A stretch of 64,000 bases of DNA, taken from the NCBI RefSeq assembly GCF_003473485.1, contig NC_053044.1, positions 7,204,501-7,268,500 on the forward strand. Direction: 5' to 3'. Below, in pieces: positions 20,503 to 32,272 of this stretch. This stretch comes from Medicago truncatula (lineage: Eukaryota > Streptophyta > Magnoliopsida > Fabales > Fabaceae). The translations under genes and the position numbers were made by a program. How positions within the stretch are numbered: the stretch's first letter is position 1; each line of letters begins with the position of its first letter. The notes under the pieces are model-generated. The model saw only the letters and a list, made by a program, of their open reading frames with translations. It had not been told where the DNA came from and did no database searches.

Positions 20503-21223
20503 ATCTACGATGTTTACAACAAGGTTATATAAGTCCTTCGATGTTTAATGAATGGGAAAAAATATTTATGCATGTATGCATGTATGTATGTTTATGCTAG
20601 AAAACATGGTGAGGTTGAATCCATAAGGTTGGAGTCAAGGGTACAATGTTATTTGGTAAGGACTATGGTTTAAATTGTACTTGTATCACAGGTTCTACCA
20701 AGTTCCCAAAGTCTACAACCCCCTCCAAATTTCATTGGGTGACGGGACAACACCCGGTCCAACAACGTTCGTAGGAAAGTCTCGTTTGAGTGTAGCATCG
20801 CGTGTCGACTAATTCCAAGACAACACTTGGTTAGCCACCGCACTACGTCCTAAAAGCCAAGATCGGTTAAGGGTTACTAAAGGTCCTTAGCTTCAATGGA
20901 AACTTAAGAGTAATAAAGTCTAAACGTGAAAACACACGCCGACATATATCACTTTAAGCTCCTCCGCTAAGTGTGGCCATATCACATGTTCCAAAACACG
21001 AGAATACTCTCGGAATGTCACTATGATTCCGCCACTCCTATCTTATATTTCCCTCAAGCCCGGGTTGGGACTTATCTCACCACTCACATTTAAGGGAAAA
21101 AAGAAAGAAAAAGGGAAAAACATATATACACATATTTTCATCTTTTATTTGATTTTTTTTTAGCAAGCAATAGCACAAAGAATTAAATAAAGCCAAGTTA
21201 GGCTCAACCCTCTTAGGACATCA
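20503..21223 (-). other. Ogre 5' leader between primer site and ORF1
   Basis: About 720 nt without a coding frame. The plus strand shows a T/A-rich stretch with 'catgtatgcatgtatgtatg' near 20571 and a polypurine run 'aaagaaagaaaaagggaaaa' near 21099. I see no other structure. Confidence 0.6.
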
Positions 21224-21241
21224 TCCCCAGTGAAGTCGCCA
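21224..21241 (-). promoter_or_regulatory. Ogre primer binding site
   Basis: On the minus strand TGGCGACTTCACTGGGGA starts four bases after the 5' LTR end. A TGG start pairs with a tRNA 3' CCA end. Ogre elements are reported to use tRNA-Arg; I could not check the match here. Confidence 0.75.
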
Positions 21242-21245
21242 TTTC

Positions 21246-23689
21246 TGTCGCGCCACTTTTTTCGGACGTCAAGGCCATTTGATTAGCTTTTGACTCACTT
21301 TTTATCTCACGACTGAACAAATTTTTTTAAAGGGGAAAAAGTTCCAAACCACCCATTTTGAAAAGATTTAGGGTTCGGGGGTTGGTTATATTTAGGGAAG
21401 GTATTAGCACCCTAAATATTTGTAGTACTCTACGAGAACCTCTTGATTTTATTTAACTTTTTGTGCTTAAACTTGCTTGCTTTTAAAGAGATGAAAATGA
21501 AATTGAATGATGAGTTGAAAAAGAAAAGAAAATTGATTTTAATTGAAGAGAAAAAAGAAAAATGTTTTTTAGTTGAAAGTTGAAAAGAAAAAAAAGAAAG
21601 TTGTTTTTTTAATTGATTTGGAAGGACAATGTCCTCTGCCTACGTACCCGTGAGGGATCAAAACCTCGTAGTTCGGGGTATAAATTGACGTTTGATTTGT
21701 TGAGTGTTTTTTTATTAGTTTTAAAAAAAGGTTTTGAAAATAAAAAGCCAAGTGGCAAATGAGAATTGATTTGTGTTTTTTAGATTGAAGAAAATTGACT
21801 TGAAGTTGAATTAGAATTGATTGGAAATTTGATTAAGAAAAATAAAATAAGAAGACGGTCACTTGATTTAAGATCAAGGTTTATTGTGAAAAGTTCTTTT
21901 TATGAATTTTTGATATTTGAATGTTTTTGTTGTTTTTGAATAAAAATATGAACATTATATAAGCAGAATGAGAAAAATGAAGTTAAGCTAAATTGTGAAA
22001 TTATTTTAACATGGACCAGAATATTCTAGAGAGTAATTAAGTTAAACAAAAATAAATAAATATTAACATTTAAGTTTGGACCAGAGCACTCTGGATTAAC
22101 AAAAATATAATATTAACAGTTACTTTAGGACCAGAGCACTCTGGATTAATTTAATTAACAATGACCAGAGCACTCTGGATTAATTTAATTAACAAGGACC
22201 AGAGCACTCTGGAGAATAATTAAATTAAACAAAAATATAATATTAATAGTTAATATAGGACCAGAGCACTCTGGATTAATTTAATTAACAAGGACCAGAT
22301 TGTTCTGGAGAATAACTAAATTAAACAAGAATATAATATTAACAGGTAATTAGGACCAGAGCACTCTGGATTAATTTAATTAACAAGGACCAGATTGTTC
22401 TGGAGAATAACTAAATTAAACAAGAATATAATATTAACAGGTAATTAGGACCAGAGCACTCTGGATTAACAGATAGAGCGAGAATTAAAATGCATGAAAA
22501 AGAAATTAGAAAACTGAGATGCTGGGGGTGTGTGAGCAGTAAAGGGGGTGCAGAAAATAAAACGAAAAAAGATGGGCTAAGAACAAGGTTGGACCTCAGA
22601 GATCGAATCTCGGCCGTTGATTTGATCAACGGCCTTGATTTAATCTGCCAAATAAAAGGGGTATAAATACCCATTCTTTCCTTCTTTTCTCATTTTTTCC
22701 TTTCTCTTCTCTCTCTTCACTCTCTTATTTCTTATTTCTAGAGAGAGAGGCTCTGCCTTCTCTCTAGAATTTCGTCATCTTCTCCGACGAGGAGAGGCCA
22801 CCGGAGGTGGTTCCGGCGCGGTGGCCGGTGAGCCACAGCGGCTGCGCCGCCGCGCCGAAGATGAAAGTATGTCCTTTTTTTTTTTCGCCCTCTCTCCTTC
22901 TTTTCCCTCCTTCTTTCCGATTTTTAACTCAAAAATGCTCAAAACCCAACGGTTTGACCTAGATCTAAAAGGAAAGAAATATTACTTTTTGGGTCTGAAT
23001 GTTTTAGTTTAAGATGTTGTGTTTCTGTAACACGGTTTTGAAATTCTGATGTGTGGTTTGGTTACCGGATCTGTGAGTTTGATTTGTTGATCTTGTGTTA
23101 GAGAGGTTCTGGTTTGAAATTTGTGTTTGGTGATTTGCGCTGTTATTTGTGTGATGTTGATTATGTAAAAAAAAATGTTTGTGTTTTGGTTCTGGTTGTG
23201 ATTGCAGGTCAGGAAAAAAAAAGAAGTGGAGTGAAAATTGTTGTATGTGTTCTAACCGTGGAATATTTTTTTCACGTTGGGCCCCCTTCTTTTCTTGGCT
23301 GCTTGCGTGTTGACTTTACAGAGCTTGAAATGAGCAAAAATTTGTTGCTTGGAGAGGAGATATTACAGCCTGTTTTGAGCTGTGTGTTTGGATATTATCG
23401 GACAAAATTTTGACTTATTTTTGGACATTAAAAATAAAATAAAAGGACTAAGAATAAATAATAAAAAAAGATAAAATAAAGGTTTAAAAAAAAAAATGAA
23501 TTTAAAGTTAATAAAAGATGGAAATTAAATGAAAATTGAGAGAAGAGGGCCCGACTCGGAACCAACTATGAGGTATTTTAAAATACCTCCCTGTCGGAAT
23601 TTCGTCTGAAATAACAAAAATTCTGGTTTTAAAAATACGAATAAAAATTTAGTAAAAATAAAAAAGTGGTCAAAATTTGGGGTATGACA
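21246..23689 (-). repeat. Ogre 5' LTR
   Basis: 2444 bp, same order of parts as the other LTR: palindrome array (22016-22464), 10-bp dyad (about 22612), plus-strand TATAAATA (22662-22669), GC-rich segment and intron-like signals (GT at 22867, AG at 23206-23207). The promoter for the element should lie in this LTR on the minus strand. A plus-strand promoter here would fire outward into flanking DNA beyond 23690. Confidence 0.95.
22662..23207 (+). promoter_or_regulatory. Antisense promoter, leader and intron-like unit in the 5' LTR
   Basis: Second copy of the unit described at 8383-8927. TATAAATA, pyrimidine leader, GTATGT donor and GATTGCAG acceptor are all unchanged. The only differences nearby are a poly-A length change and scattered substitutions outside the signals. 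In this copy transcription would leave the element toward 23690. Confidence 0.4.
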
Positions 23690-23694
23690 CACCT
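23690..23694. repeat. Ogre target site duplication, right copy
   Basis: CACCT directly after the LTR end TATGACA, identical to 6962-6966. Confidence 0.95.
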
Positions 23695-24989
23695 CAACTA
23701 CGAACCAGAGAAATATGAAAGGTAGGTGTTATATTGGCTTTCATATTTTTTACTTTCATATGTGATGAAATGTCTCCTTGTATAAGATTTTGCTGTATGT
23801 TTTTTTCCATAATCAAAATATCATTATAAGATTTTTTCTAGTTACTATAATAATTAATTAACATGATTCTTTTGATATGCTTTCTATCCACTAATTGAGT
23901 TTCACAGGATAAAAAGTCTTCACTACTATAATACATTTTTTCTAGAATATTAATGCAGGATCGAGTATTGGTATGGGTTCAAACACACTCACAATCATTT
24001 CTCAACACTATTGTTGTTAAAAGTTAGAATTTAATTTTTTTTTAATACCATTTGTTGGCATCATGTTTCACCATTTAAAAAGCTATTTTTTATAGATAAA
24101 AAATCAAAAACTTAAATTCTTCTTTTTTTATTCAAATACTATAGTGAAGTGACTAAACCCACACACCTAAAGTTAAAGAAGAGATGAATTCATGGTTCAA
24201 ACACGGTCCATGTGCATGTTATTGTCCTTGCATCTATCAGTTGAGTTGTAATTATAGGAAAAACTCAAATTGTTAAAATCATTGATTAATCAATTTCACA
24301 TTTTTACTTATGAGAGTTATATTCGAAAGAGTCAGGATCCGTTGATACCAAATCTCAACCGTTGATTTATTTAATTCAAATGTCTTGAATTGTTTGTACA
24401 ATTTAACTTGGGTGAACCATTCCTCCTCCTCACCACTTGATACTCGTTTGTTTTGCCGCTGCTCATGTTAACACGATAAACTCTCCTCACCGATCTGATC
24501 TCAATTTCACCTGCACCTTCAAAGTCATACCCAATTGTGATTTTTCCATACTGAAAATTGGCCACCAATTCAATTAATTTTTAAGGATTTACGATTCATA
24601 CCCAATTGTGATTCTTCTGTACTCTAAAAATTGGCCACCAAAATTAATTTGAAAATCAATTGATTTTATACATCCATACCATATGTCATGAATCTTGATA
24701 TCTTGCTGTTTTTAATGATTTCAATTGCCATCAATTTCATAGTTTGACATAATACTTGTAAGGGTTGCAATCGATGACTTAATCAAGGGATACAAAAATG
24801 TCGACAACAACGTTGTTGAGAATAAAATAAATTCCAGAAACAAAGAACATATGTATGGTAGGTAACACAACAATGTTTTCAAATTAGGCTGATCGACTTC
24901 TTAAAGAAAAAATTTGACTAATTGATTGAAAACAAAAAAAGTGTGAATGGAACAACAAAAAGGTACAGAGGTATGCTTGGAAATCACAA

Positions 24990-25024
<35 letters not shown>

Positions 25025-26086
25025 CATGAAACAATTTAGGAAATGAAAATCTCAAAAAGACATACTATACTACATGATACGTTTAAGTGGTTAACATGAT
25101 ATTTTAAATGAATAAATATAAGCCTTTGGATCAAAAGAAATCGATTAAGATTTGGTGTCAACGAATCCGTTGACACATGGTGGCAATGGATCATTTTAAA
25201 TAATTTCAGTTATACATGAAAAATTCAAAAATACTATAAAACTTGCTTGATTAAAAAAAAAATCACTTTTTAGGGATGTTTTAAATAACATTTACTACTA
25301 ATTAAAAAAAATTACAACAATTAATCATCTTGCCTAAAAAAGTTTAATAGTCTAATAATTAATTCTATTTTTTAGGGAAATTAATTCTATTCTTTTTTGC
25401 TCTTCAATGTAATTAATGTGACATTTCAAAAACCATAAGAGAACTAAATACTCTCATGGGTGTTTCTTTTATAAGAGTGCTTGAAATACTTTTTTTTTCC
25501 AATACTCACTCTAAAGTTCATTATTTTATTTGATGGAATAATCGTTGTTTTCACACTTTAGAAATAAGATTGATCCATATTTTTATTTCATTCCATACAT
25601 AAGAAGGTGTTCCACTCGATAAAAAAAATGTTCCAAACAATCTTTATTTTTTATCAAATACATTTTCGTTTGTTTTTATTAATTTGTAAAAGTTTTTTTT
25701 AAGTAAATAGGGTGTAGATGGATCTCCAACGTCTTAAGTAGATTAAAAAAAAATGATTACATAGAATTGAGGGCATGAAACCTGACCCAATGATGAAAAA
25801 CAAATGCAGAGCAACCCTAAAAAGTATAGAGCACACATTTTAGTGCAAAACAAACAATCACACTGCTTGCACGAAGTAGTCCCGTTTCCAGAACCAAAAC
25901 TAAATTGAAAAATAAAAAATACCATGTATGAATTGGATAGCATTAAGCACATATCTTTGGTAATGGTGTATGAACCTGACCGTCAACACCGATACAAAGA
26001 AGTTCATCCACCCACTCCTTCTACCACCATAGTATGGAGCATATATTGGATTAGGATTCTATGAAATTTTAAAATATTTTTTAATG
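23695..26086. other. Intergenic DNA with minor repeats
   Basis: No gene recognised. A segment of about 60 bp ('catacccaattgtgatt' ... 'attggccaccaa') is duplicated at about 24530 and 24598. A (GA)n run lies at 24993-25022. The minus-strand frame at 25743-25952 has no domain. Confidence 0.5.
24993..25022. repeat. (GA)n microsatellite
   Basis: About 15 GA units inside intergenic DNA. Confidence 0.9.
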
Positions 26087-26232
26087 ATGAAAAAGTCTTG
26101 TGATATTCAGCGAAGACTCTTTGTAACTTAAAAAAAGTCTTGTGGTATTCAATCAAGACTCTTTGTTATTTTAAAAAGTCTTGAGGTATTCAATCAAGAC
26201 TTTTCATCATTTAAAAAGTCTTGTGGTATTCA
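26087..26232. repeat. Minisatellite, four units of about 40 bp
   Basis: Units read 'aaaagtcttgtggtattcaa' followed by 'tcaagactctttgttatttt' with small differences, starting near 26088, 26129, 26170 and 26210. The following 400 bp repeat 'aatcctttaaaatct' style motifs, which suggests a larger degenerate AT-rich foldback element. Confidence 0.75.
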
Positions 26233-27740
26233 AAATCATTCAAATTTCGAAGAATTATTTACTAAATTGGAATTTGTGGGATTTTCTAGTAAAATTTGAG
26301 CATGAAACAGTCTTTCATGAAAACAGTCTTTTAGGATTGTTTTTCTAAAAGTTTTACTCTCTCTCTCCCTCTCCTCTCTCCCTCTCTATATCTCTAGTAA
26401 AATAAAATTAAAAAAAATAAGAGTATATATTGAGAATATTATGATAGAGGGTGTGTTGTAATTATTTCATTTCAATAAATCCTTAAAATTCATAAAATCT
26501 TTTGAAATTTTATAAATTCACAAAATCATTTCAAATCCTTTAAAATCTTATGATGTAAATCCATTGAAATCCAAATTGTAAATCTTGATAGTCTTTTAAA
26601 ATCATAAAAGTCATTAAAATCCTACAAAGTCTTTTAAAATCCTTGAGACTTTTTTAAGCAAAAATTGTCCTTTAAAATCATAATCAAATACACCCCTCTA
26701 AGTCTCAAAAGCAGTCATTTCTTGCCAAACAATCTAAGGTCAAATAAAAGTTGTCCAAGAGTTATGTCAAAACAGAATCATCAACCAAACGCCATAGAAA
26801 GAAACTATCCACGACGTACCGAAAGCAAGATCTCGTATACCCAACGAAGTTTCAACCAACCAAAGCCGGAAAACCAGATCTTGGCAAAGCTCACTCCGAC
26901 TCCACCTTTTGGAGCCCATTGCCAAGGATATCCACCAACAATCACGACAACGAATACCAACCACCGTCTCATAAGATCCAACCAAAAGAGAACCCAACCA
27001 CCACCGCGCTGTGACAGATCTCCCAGGTTCACACCCAAATAGCAATGACACGAACCAAAAAAGGTTGTTGAGGACCTCCATATTTGTATTGACAATATAT
27101 CCAGTTTAAGAAAAACCATAAGAACAAATCTAGGTCAGATCAAACCTAAGAAAAACCCAACCCCGGGTTCTTTGAGACAACCCGAAACAACTCCGATCAC
27201 CGCCAGACCAAAATAAAACCCAGCAGAATGGACCAAGATGGATCAAAAAAGAGGCATCAATGCATTTTACAAGTGATTGTATTAGTTTATTGATGGTGCC
27301 GACTGCCAACACCCCTATTCATAAAGATTAAGAGCTTACTAGTTGTACAATCACTTTTTGACAACTTTTAAAACAACCCTCTCTATCATACTCACATGCG
27401 TTTTTATTCTCTCTCTATTGTTTTTATCCAATAAGAAAAGAGGAAAAATGATTATCACAAAAGTTGTTCAAGATTTATTGTACAAATATCATTCATCTTA
27501 TTTCTTCATATCTAAGGGTTCTTATAGTTAGGATCTCTCAAGAATCAACGGTTTATAGTATACTAGATCCATCCAAGTGAGTCCACAATCTACAAAACTA
27601 TACAACCACCCACACCATATTTTTCCTCAAGCCGCCCTTATCAACACTCCAAGTCATCATTGACCCATTACCCAAAATATCCACCCCACTTGTAACATTC
27701 TCAACCGTCCGATCAACCACTCTCTCTCCACCATCGACCA
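26233..27740. other. Spacer upstream of the ERD15-like gene
   Basis: Between 26700 and 27300 both strands stay open for about 100 codons in several frames, mainly because the region is rich in ACC/AAC. No domain is visible and I do not call a gene. It may be the relic of a LINE 5' region, but that is a guess. Confidence 0.4.
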
Positions 27741-27755
27741 CTCTCCTCACTTTCC

Positions 27756-27768
27756 ACCCACGTGGTGG
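27756..27768. promoter_or_regulatory. G-box/ABRE-like element upstream of the ERD15-like gene
   Basis: ACCCACGTGGTGG contains a CACGTGG core in a near-palindrome, about 105 bp upstream of a TATATA at 27869. ACGTGG cores bind bZIP factors in ABA- and dehydration-regulated promoters, which fits the gene family. The function is inferred. Confidence 0.45.
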
Positions 27769-27868
27769 GTCCACACCTCAAATAAAGCAAATCCGAACCT
27801 CAGGTTTGGATCACCCGAAGCTAGATTCTGTCTTTTTCTCTTCTTTATCCACTTTCCATTCAACATGT

Positions 27869-27874
27869 TATATA
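27869..27874 (+). promoter_or_regulatory. Probable TATA box of the ERD15-like gene
   Basis: TATATA about 100 bp before a leader-intron donor (AG|GTAACA at 27972-27973). The acceptor TTTGTAG at 29503 gives a leader intron of about 1.53 kb, ending 39 bp before the start codon. A leader intron is common in this gene family. Confidence 0.45.
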
Positions 27875-29542
27875 CCATTTTGCTTTGTTTCAACTCATTC
27901 ATTCACTCTTTGATTGTGATATTTGTTAACAATCATAACATCACTCTGCTAAATACACTCTTGTAGTAATAGGTAACAATGAAACATCATCATATTATGT
28001 TTTTTTTCCTTCTTTATTAGATTAGATGAGTGATGTTTTTGTTCTATATCTTTGTCCCATTTTTGATCTTTTGAAAGAAAAAAAATGATTTTTTGTTCAA
28101 TTTTTATAGCCCATTTGATTGATGCTATTTCTTGTTCAATATCTTTGATCCATTGTAGAAAAAAAATTGTTTTTTACTGTGATCCATGGATATATTTTTT
28201 TTATGATGCTAATATAGTGATATTTTTTTTTTTAAACAAGTTTTTATGTGGATGGTACTAAAAAGATTCAATTTTTATAATTTTTTTTTTCCAAATTTGT
28301 TAGTTCAACACTTTAGCTTTATGATTTCTTCATGCGTGTGAATTTTTTTCTTGGGTCATGTTTTTTCAGTGATTATTTGTTATGCTGTGATTTTTCGTTG
28401 ATTTTTTTTTTCTCACTAGGAATTAATGTGATGGGGTTGATGATTTTCTTTGTGGTGTGTGTATTTTAAAATATAAGGGTAGTACTGTTGTTACTATGTA
28501 GTAAATCTTGGATGGATCATAGTCTTATTAGCTTGATGATGGATGATAACTGTGTTGATATATGAATCTAAGAAAAGATGTAGTGTTTTTGGAGGGGTTG
28601 TGTTTGAGATCAAAACTTTTGATCCAATCAAGTGTTATCTTCTCTAGATCTGAAGAAAGTTTAATTTTTTTTTTTTTATTAATTTGAAGCAAGTATTTCT
28701 AAATAATTAGCATGCTTATTTATTTTTTTTTATTTTTTTCTATATGTGATTTTATTTAGTATTTGACATGATTCCAAAATTTTGATTGTGAGATAGTATA
28801 GTATATTCTATAAGTATCCATTTATTTGTCTTTTTACTCTTTACTAAAAATTTAAGGTATTTTTCAATATGCATATAAAAACAAGAGTTTTATGGATTGT
28901 ACAACACTCATCAAATCAGATTTTAACTTGCTGTCCCTTTGTTGTTTTATTTCCTTAATATCTTAATAAACGTCTACTTGGCAAAGTTTGATTGAATGAT
29001 TGTTTACACAGTCAGTGCATAGTTTTTGATCTCTAAAAAGAAATTTACTTTTTTGTTAGAAAAGATAACCTATTACCAATGATGCAATTTCATTGGTAAT
29101 AGACTATCTTTATATGATTTTTTATTTTTTTTGACAAAATTATCTTTATATGATATATGCCTTTGAATGGTATTGTTAAATAGCATCTATGGTTGCGCTT
29201 GCCGAATTTAAACAAATTGCTTTTGTTTGCGATATCCTATTTAGCGTAAAATGTTGGCCAATAGTGTCACTGTAAATCTGTTGAGTGATACCAGATGAGT
29301 ATCACTGATATCCTATTTCCTCAAATCATTTGCTATTATTGGCAATCTTGTGATCTTAACACATGATTTGAATCACTAAATGAGTTATTTGAATCATAGC
29401 AGTTTAGTATTAAGCACTGTAGCATAGCGTAATTTGAACAAACTGCTATTTTTTCAAGTTCTCATGTAATTATAAACTGATATACTTTATGAACACTTTG
29501 TAGGATTGTGTTTAAGTTATTGCATTTTGCTGACAAGTTCTG

Positions 29543-30764
29543 ATGGCATTGGTAACTGGAAGAAGTTCAGCTCTGAATCCAAATGCACCTCTCTTCATAC
29601 CTGCTGCATTTCGGCAAGTGGAGGATTTTTCACCTCAATGGTGGGAGCTTGTGAAATCTTCGACATGGTTTCATAACTATTGGTTGAGCCAGCATAAGGA
29701 GGAAGATTTTGTCGAAAGTGGCGGAAATGATGCTACAAATGATGATGATATAGAACATATGCTGTCAGAAACTTTTGATCTTGGCATTGAAGAAGATTTC
29801 AACTTTCTAGATAATGAGTTTGAGAAATTGGTGATGTCCGACGAAGCTCAAGAGTGTCCAGTTATGGATGAACCTGTTGAGGAAAAAAAGCCTGTTCATG
29901 GTAAGCATTGAATCTAATTTATTGGAAAATTTTGATTCTGTAACTGTTTATATTTGATCATAACAATACTTTACGATAATATATTTGACAATTTAAGTTT
30001 GTTTCATGCACAATATGCACAAATATTTGAAATTAGGAAACAAAATGAAAACAATGTGATAGTTTATTTCCATGTGTAGAAATAGAAAATGGAAATACTT
30101 TTTTAAACTAAATAGGTCCTTATGCATGTGGTATTACAACATTATATGTTTTGGATTTAATTGATATGCGTCGACAGTGTAATTTGTTTTACACTGTCAA
30201 TCAGTTGTAATCATTGGGTCATTAAAAATATTTTACTTTAAGCATATCTAGTTTAAAAATCATACAAAGGGTTATTTGTGATTGATCAGTGTAAAATGTT
30301 TTACACCGACAGTGTATCAAATTGATCTCATACTTTTCTACTGTATTGTAAAAAATAAGCCTCAACCTAAAGTAGAGGCAATTCATTTAAGTGCTTAATT
30401 ATTTATATTTGAGTTGTGATATTGATTGCATTCTAGTTTATGTAGCAAGCACCAAAAGTTAGAGTAAATGTAATGTATCATTCCTTCGGATGTGTAGCAC
30501 AAGTAGTTGGTGCGCAGTGTGTGTGAGTGTTGTAATTCCTAGAATTTTGAGTTCGATTCCTACTAATCACAAAATATGCAATGTATCACAGTTGATTTAT
30601 TTCTTTAATCAGGTGTTAACAAGGATGCTGCAGCTCTTATCAAGATCTTGTCACCAAAGGAAAGGGGTTCAAAGTCCCCTATCGGGTCTCCAAAGCAATT
30701 TGAGAAGCCAGCACAATATGTTAACCTCAAGTGTGCACCTCAGAGAATTCACCAACCTCGTTAG
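29543..30764 (+). CDS. ERD15: ERD15/CID1-like PAM2-motif protein
   Basis: Two coding exons, 29543-29900 and 30613-30764, give 169 residues, close to the length of Arabidopsis ERD15. The N-terminus carries a PAM2 motif ([18 protein letters not shown]) followed by [11 protein letters not shown], the family signature. PAM2 binds the MLLE domain of poly(A)-binding protein. The middle is very acidic, and the C-terminus has [20 protein letters not shown] and ends near APQRIHQPR. The protein is a small hydrophilic cytoplasmic/nuclear regulator induced by dehydration and modulating ABA responses in Arabidopsis. Intron 29901-30612 has GTAAGC and ATCAG borders and hosts a MITE and a SINE. A G-box lies upstream. 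Confidence 0.9.
30157..30324. mobile_element. MITE in the ERD15-like intron
   Basis: A 168-bp foldback. The left arm 'ttaattgatatgcgtcgaca' with 'gtttacactg'-like text is mirrored at the right by 'ttttacaccgacagtgtatc' and 'aaattga'. The 'acactgtcggtgtaaaa' motif marks a very common legume MITE family. No clear duplication was defined. Confidence 0.7.
30481..30579 (+). mobile_element. Short SINE in the ERD15-like intron
   Basis: A 99-bp insertion with tRNA-like head 'tagcacaagtagttggtgcg', box B 'gagttcgattcc' and an A-rich end, flanked by AATGTATCA at 30472-30480 and 30580-30588. It lies 24 bp upstream of the 3' splice site of the intron. Confidence 0.65.
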
Positions 30765-31444
30765 GAAAAACTTGAAGCTCACAGTGTAGTAGCTTGTTTG
30801 AACTGCAAGTTTCTGACTTGAGTATACAAATCAATGTTGAGATAACTTGTGTACATAGAAGAAGGTGTAGTGTCTTTGTATTTTTCTTGTTGGTTTTCAT
30901 GTAGTGTATTTAATGGTAGGTGAGACTTTCAAGTTTGAACGGCTCAAATCTTGGAATGTTTATGGTTTGATGAATGGTTAATGTCAGTTACATGGCAAAG
31001 TAGAGTCTATGAATTTGATGTTTTAGGTGTGTCCTGTTCAGTTTGGTAATTGGATTGAACTTTTCAGTTTGGTAATTTTACATTTGGAAAGAAAATGGTT
31101 AAGCAGCTGCTTTTTTCTATGCAATTGCATCAGTTTATCAACTTTATTTAAACTTGGAACAATGTGATGATTCCCATTTTATATGTTTATCCATCCCTTA
31201 TCACTATTATTAAATGGTGAACTGCTCTCTAAACCGAAAAAATAAACAAGTCTCTTATGAAGCAATCTCCCAAGTTTTATCTTATGATACAAGATATTTA
31301 AATTGTATGGCTCGTTAGATTTACATATATTATGTCAACTATTTACTTTGAACAAAATGCCGTATCATTTTAATGAAATTTGATTTTTGGCCAGATTTTC
31401 GTTAATAAAATTGTCTTCAACATCAAAAATGAAGATGTCGTATC
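30765..31444. other. 3' region of the ERD15-like gene and spacer
   Basis: The first 300 bp probably form the 3' untranslated region and T-rich termination region of the ERD15-like gene. I see no further gene. Confidence 0.4.
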
Positions 31445-31660
31445 TTTTTAATGGCGTGTGTTTGGTTCCATATCTTTTTACCGCAGCTGCGCGTTCACAA
31501 GGCCTTTTGACTTGATAATGAGAAGCTAACATTTGTTTCTTTGGAAAAACATGCGTTCACAAGGCCTTTTGATTTGATAGAGCGAGGCTAACATTTGTTG
31601 CTTCGAAAAACACGCGTGTCTACGAGGCTTCTCACTGTGGTTCCAAACATAGCTCAAGTC
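31445..31660. mobile_element. MITE-like element with an internal duplication
   Basis: Ends 'gcgtgtgtttggttccata' and, read inward from the right, 'gagctatgtttggaaccaca' are alike. Inside, a unit of about 63 bp ('gcgttcacaaggccttttga' ... 'gctaacatttgtt') is present twice, near 31491 and 31552. The target duplication is unclear. Confidence 0.55.
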
Positions 31661-32272
31661 TTTCAATTTACAGTTTGAAATTTCCCAATTAACTAGGTGT
31701 ACTGTAGGATTTGGAAGAAGAAACTAATTTGTTTTTGGTTTTACATTATTAAAAATCAAGGAATTGGTGATTTTCTAATCCTCTTGTTCAGCAACCTTCG
31801 CTTGAACGTTCCAGCATTGTCTCATTATCCCCAAACAACTGTTGACTACAAAGAATTCGCAGTTTAGGTTGAATCGGTTGTGATACAAGCAAATTATTTG
31901 ATTCAAAGATTAACAACACCCAAATCATTGTTGGAGGTACTCTAATCCAACATTCCTTTCATTTAGATGCAGGAGAAGGCAGTTATAACAGATCATTCAA
32001 ATTTGTTCAGAAGACTAAAACATGCGAACACCTTGCTCAGATTTAGATAGTTGATGTGAACATCTTGTGTAATTCAAATTCAACAAACATTTAAAAGAAT
32101 GCAAAGTAAACTCCTAGCATTTCTCTGTCCAAACAAAATTCCCGGAAAAGGAAAGGGTCCAGGTACAACTACTATTATTTTTCCTATCCCAGGTCTCTGC
32201 TCTATTTTTCTTCGTCTTTTGAGTCAATGAGTTCTGTTCTAATGGAATCAAGCAAAGCTACATGAACCCAAT

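Larger units (their letters stand above)
6967..23689 (-). mobile_element. Complete Ogre/Tat-lineage Ty3/gypsy LTR retrotransposon
   Basis: A 16,723-bp element read on the minus strand. It is bounded by LTRs of 2441 bp (6967-9407) and 2444 bp (21246-23689) with TG...CA ends, and by a perfect CACCT duplication at 6962-6966 and 23690-23694. In transcription order it has the 5' LTR, a primer binding site, an extra ORF (20502-19084), gag-protease (19013-15222), a predicted intron (15225-14939), RT-RNaseH-integrase (to 11473), a 2-kb 3' region with tandem repeats, a polypurine tract and the 3' LTR. The extra 5' ORF, the intron between protease and RT, the second RNase H and the size are the known hallmarks of Ogre elements. 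All three ORFs are open and the LTRs are about 99.6% identical by my reading, so it is young and may be autonomous. Confidence 0.95.

Noticed and set aside
26665-27119. Overlapping open frames on both strands
   Set aside because: Four overlapping frames stay open because of composition. None shows a domain, and the pieces disagree on strand.
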